Shown here: positions 6,728-6,748 of the stretch, piece by piece
Layout of the letters: every line of letters begins with the position of its first letter
Numbering within the stretch: the first letter of the stretch is position 1
Source of the DNA: Euryarchaeota archaeon UBA558
Lineage (GTDB): Archaea > Thermoplasmatota > Poseidoniia > Poseidoniales > Thalassarchaeaceae
Length of the DNA: 6,748 nucleotides
Direction of reading: 5' to 3'
Assembly: GCA_002507175.1 (NCBI GenBank)
Contig: DAZE01000010.1
Location: 1 to 6,748 of the forward strand
Position numbers and translations under genes: made by a program
The notes under the pieces: model-generated
What the model was told of the DNA's origin: nothing
Database searches by the model: none
The model's input: the letters and a program-made list of their open reading frames with translations, nothing else

Positions 6728-6748
6728 GCCGACATAGCTTAGTTGGTG
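6728..6748 (+). tRNA. 5' part of a tRNA gene, truncated by the window end
   Basis: The last 21 bases fit the start of a tRNA. GCCGACA would be the acceptor strand, TA fills positions 8-9, GCTT is the D-stem strand, and AGTTGGTG is the D-loop with the invariant GG pair. A TATA-like box lies at the right distance upstream. The anticodon, T-arm and 3' acceptor strand are outside the window, so the amino acid cannot be given and the acceptor pairing cannot be tested. Confidence 0.65.

Noticed and set aside
6715..6730. Inverted repeat GGCCC...GGGCC overlapping the tRNA 5' end as a terminator
   Set aside because: It has short GC-rich arms, overlaps the tRNA acceptor strand and has no T-tract, so it is better explained by the GC-rich base composition.
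6502..6735. Minus-strand 77-residue open frame across the guaAB-tRNA gap
   Set aside because: It runs antisense through the conserved guaAB C-terminus and into the tRNA start, with no ribosome-binding site or family resemblance.

Overview
The window looks archaeal, most likely euryarchaeal of the Thermoplasmatota / marine group II (Poseidoniales) type, although the lineage is inferred from gene style and not from a marker gene. The evidence is a stand-alone ATP-pyrophosphatase subunit of GMP synthase (the two-subunit archaeal arrangement), a split P-protein of the glycine cleavage system, ribosome-binding sites only at tightly coupled internal genes, and TATA-like boxes about 25-27 bases upstream of a start codon and of a tRNA. 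Base composition looks moderately GC-rich by eye.

Layout. (1) Bases 1-479: the 3' end of a plus-strand gene that starts before the window. It carries a Glu-Pro dipeptide tract encoded by a nearly perfect hexamer repeat, then an unrecognised C-terminal domain with an internal duplication. The reading frame is open from base 3, upstream of the first ATG at 147. (2) Bases 480-1334, minus strand: an extended-SDR (NAD-dependent epimerase/dehydratase-like) protein whose catalytic Tyr-x3-Lys appears to be lost. It meets gene 1 stop-to-stop with no base between them. (3) Bases 1335-1435: a short divergent promoter region. (4) Bases 1436-5129, plus strand: gcvPA, gcvPB and an uncharacterised membrane protein, each overlapping the next by 4 bases. 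(5) Bases 5181-6603: purE and guaAB (IMP and GMP synthesis), with the purE stop codon inside the guaAB ribosome-binding site. (6) Bases 6604-6748: a small hairpin, a 12-base perfect palindrome, a TATA-like box and the first 21 bases of a tRNA cut by the window edge.

How the genes work together. GcvPA and GcvPB together form the PLP-dependent glycine decarboxylase, which delivers CO2, NH3 and (with T and H proteins encoded elsewhere) methylene-tetrahydrofolate or its archaeal equivalent. Purine synthesis uses glycine and, in many organisms, one-carbon folates, and PurE and GuaAB act in that pathway, so a one-carbon/glycine/purine neighbourhood is plausible; the link is inferred from adjacency. 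The least understood parts are the repeat-bearing protein at the left edge, the degenerate SDR protein, and the membrane protein translationally coupled to gcvPB. I found no CRISPR array, insertion sequence, transposase or phage gene.
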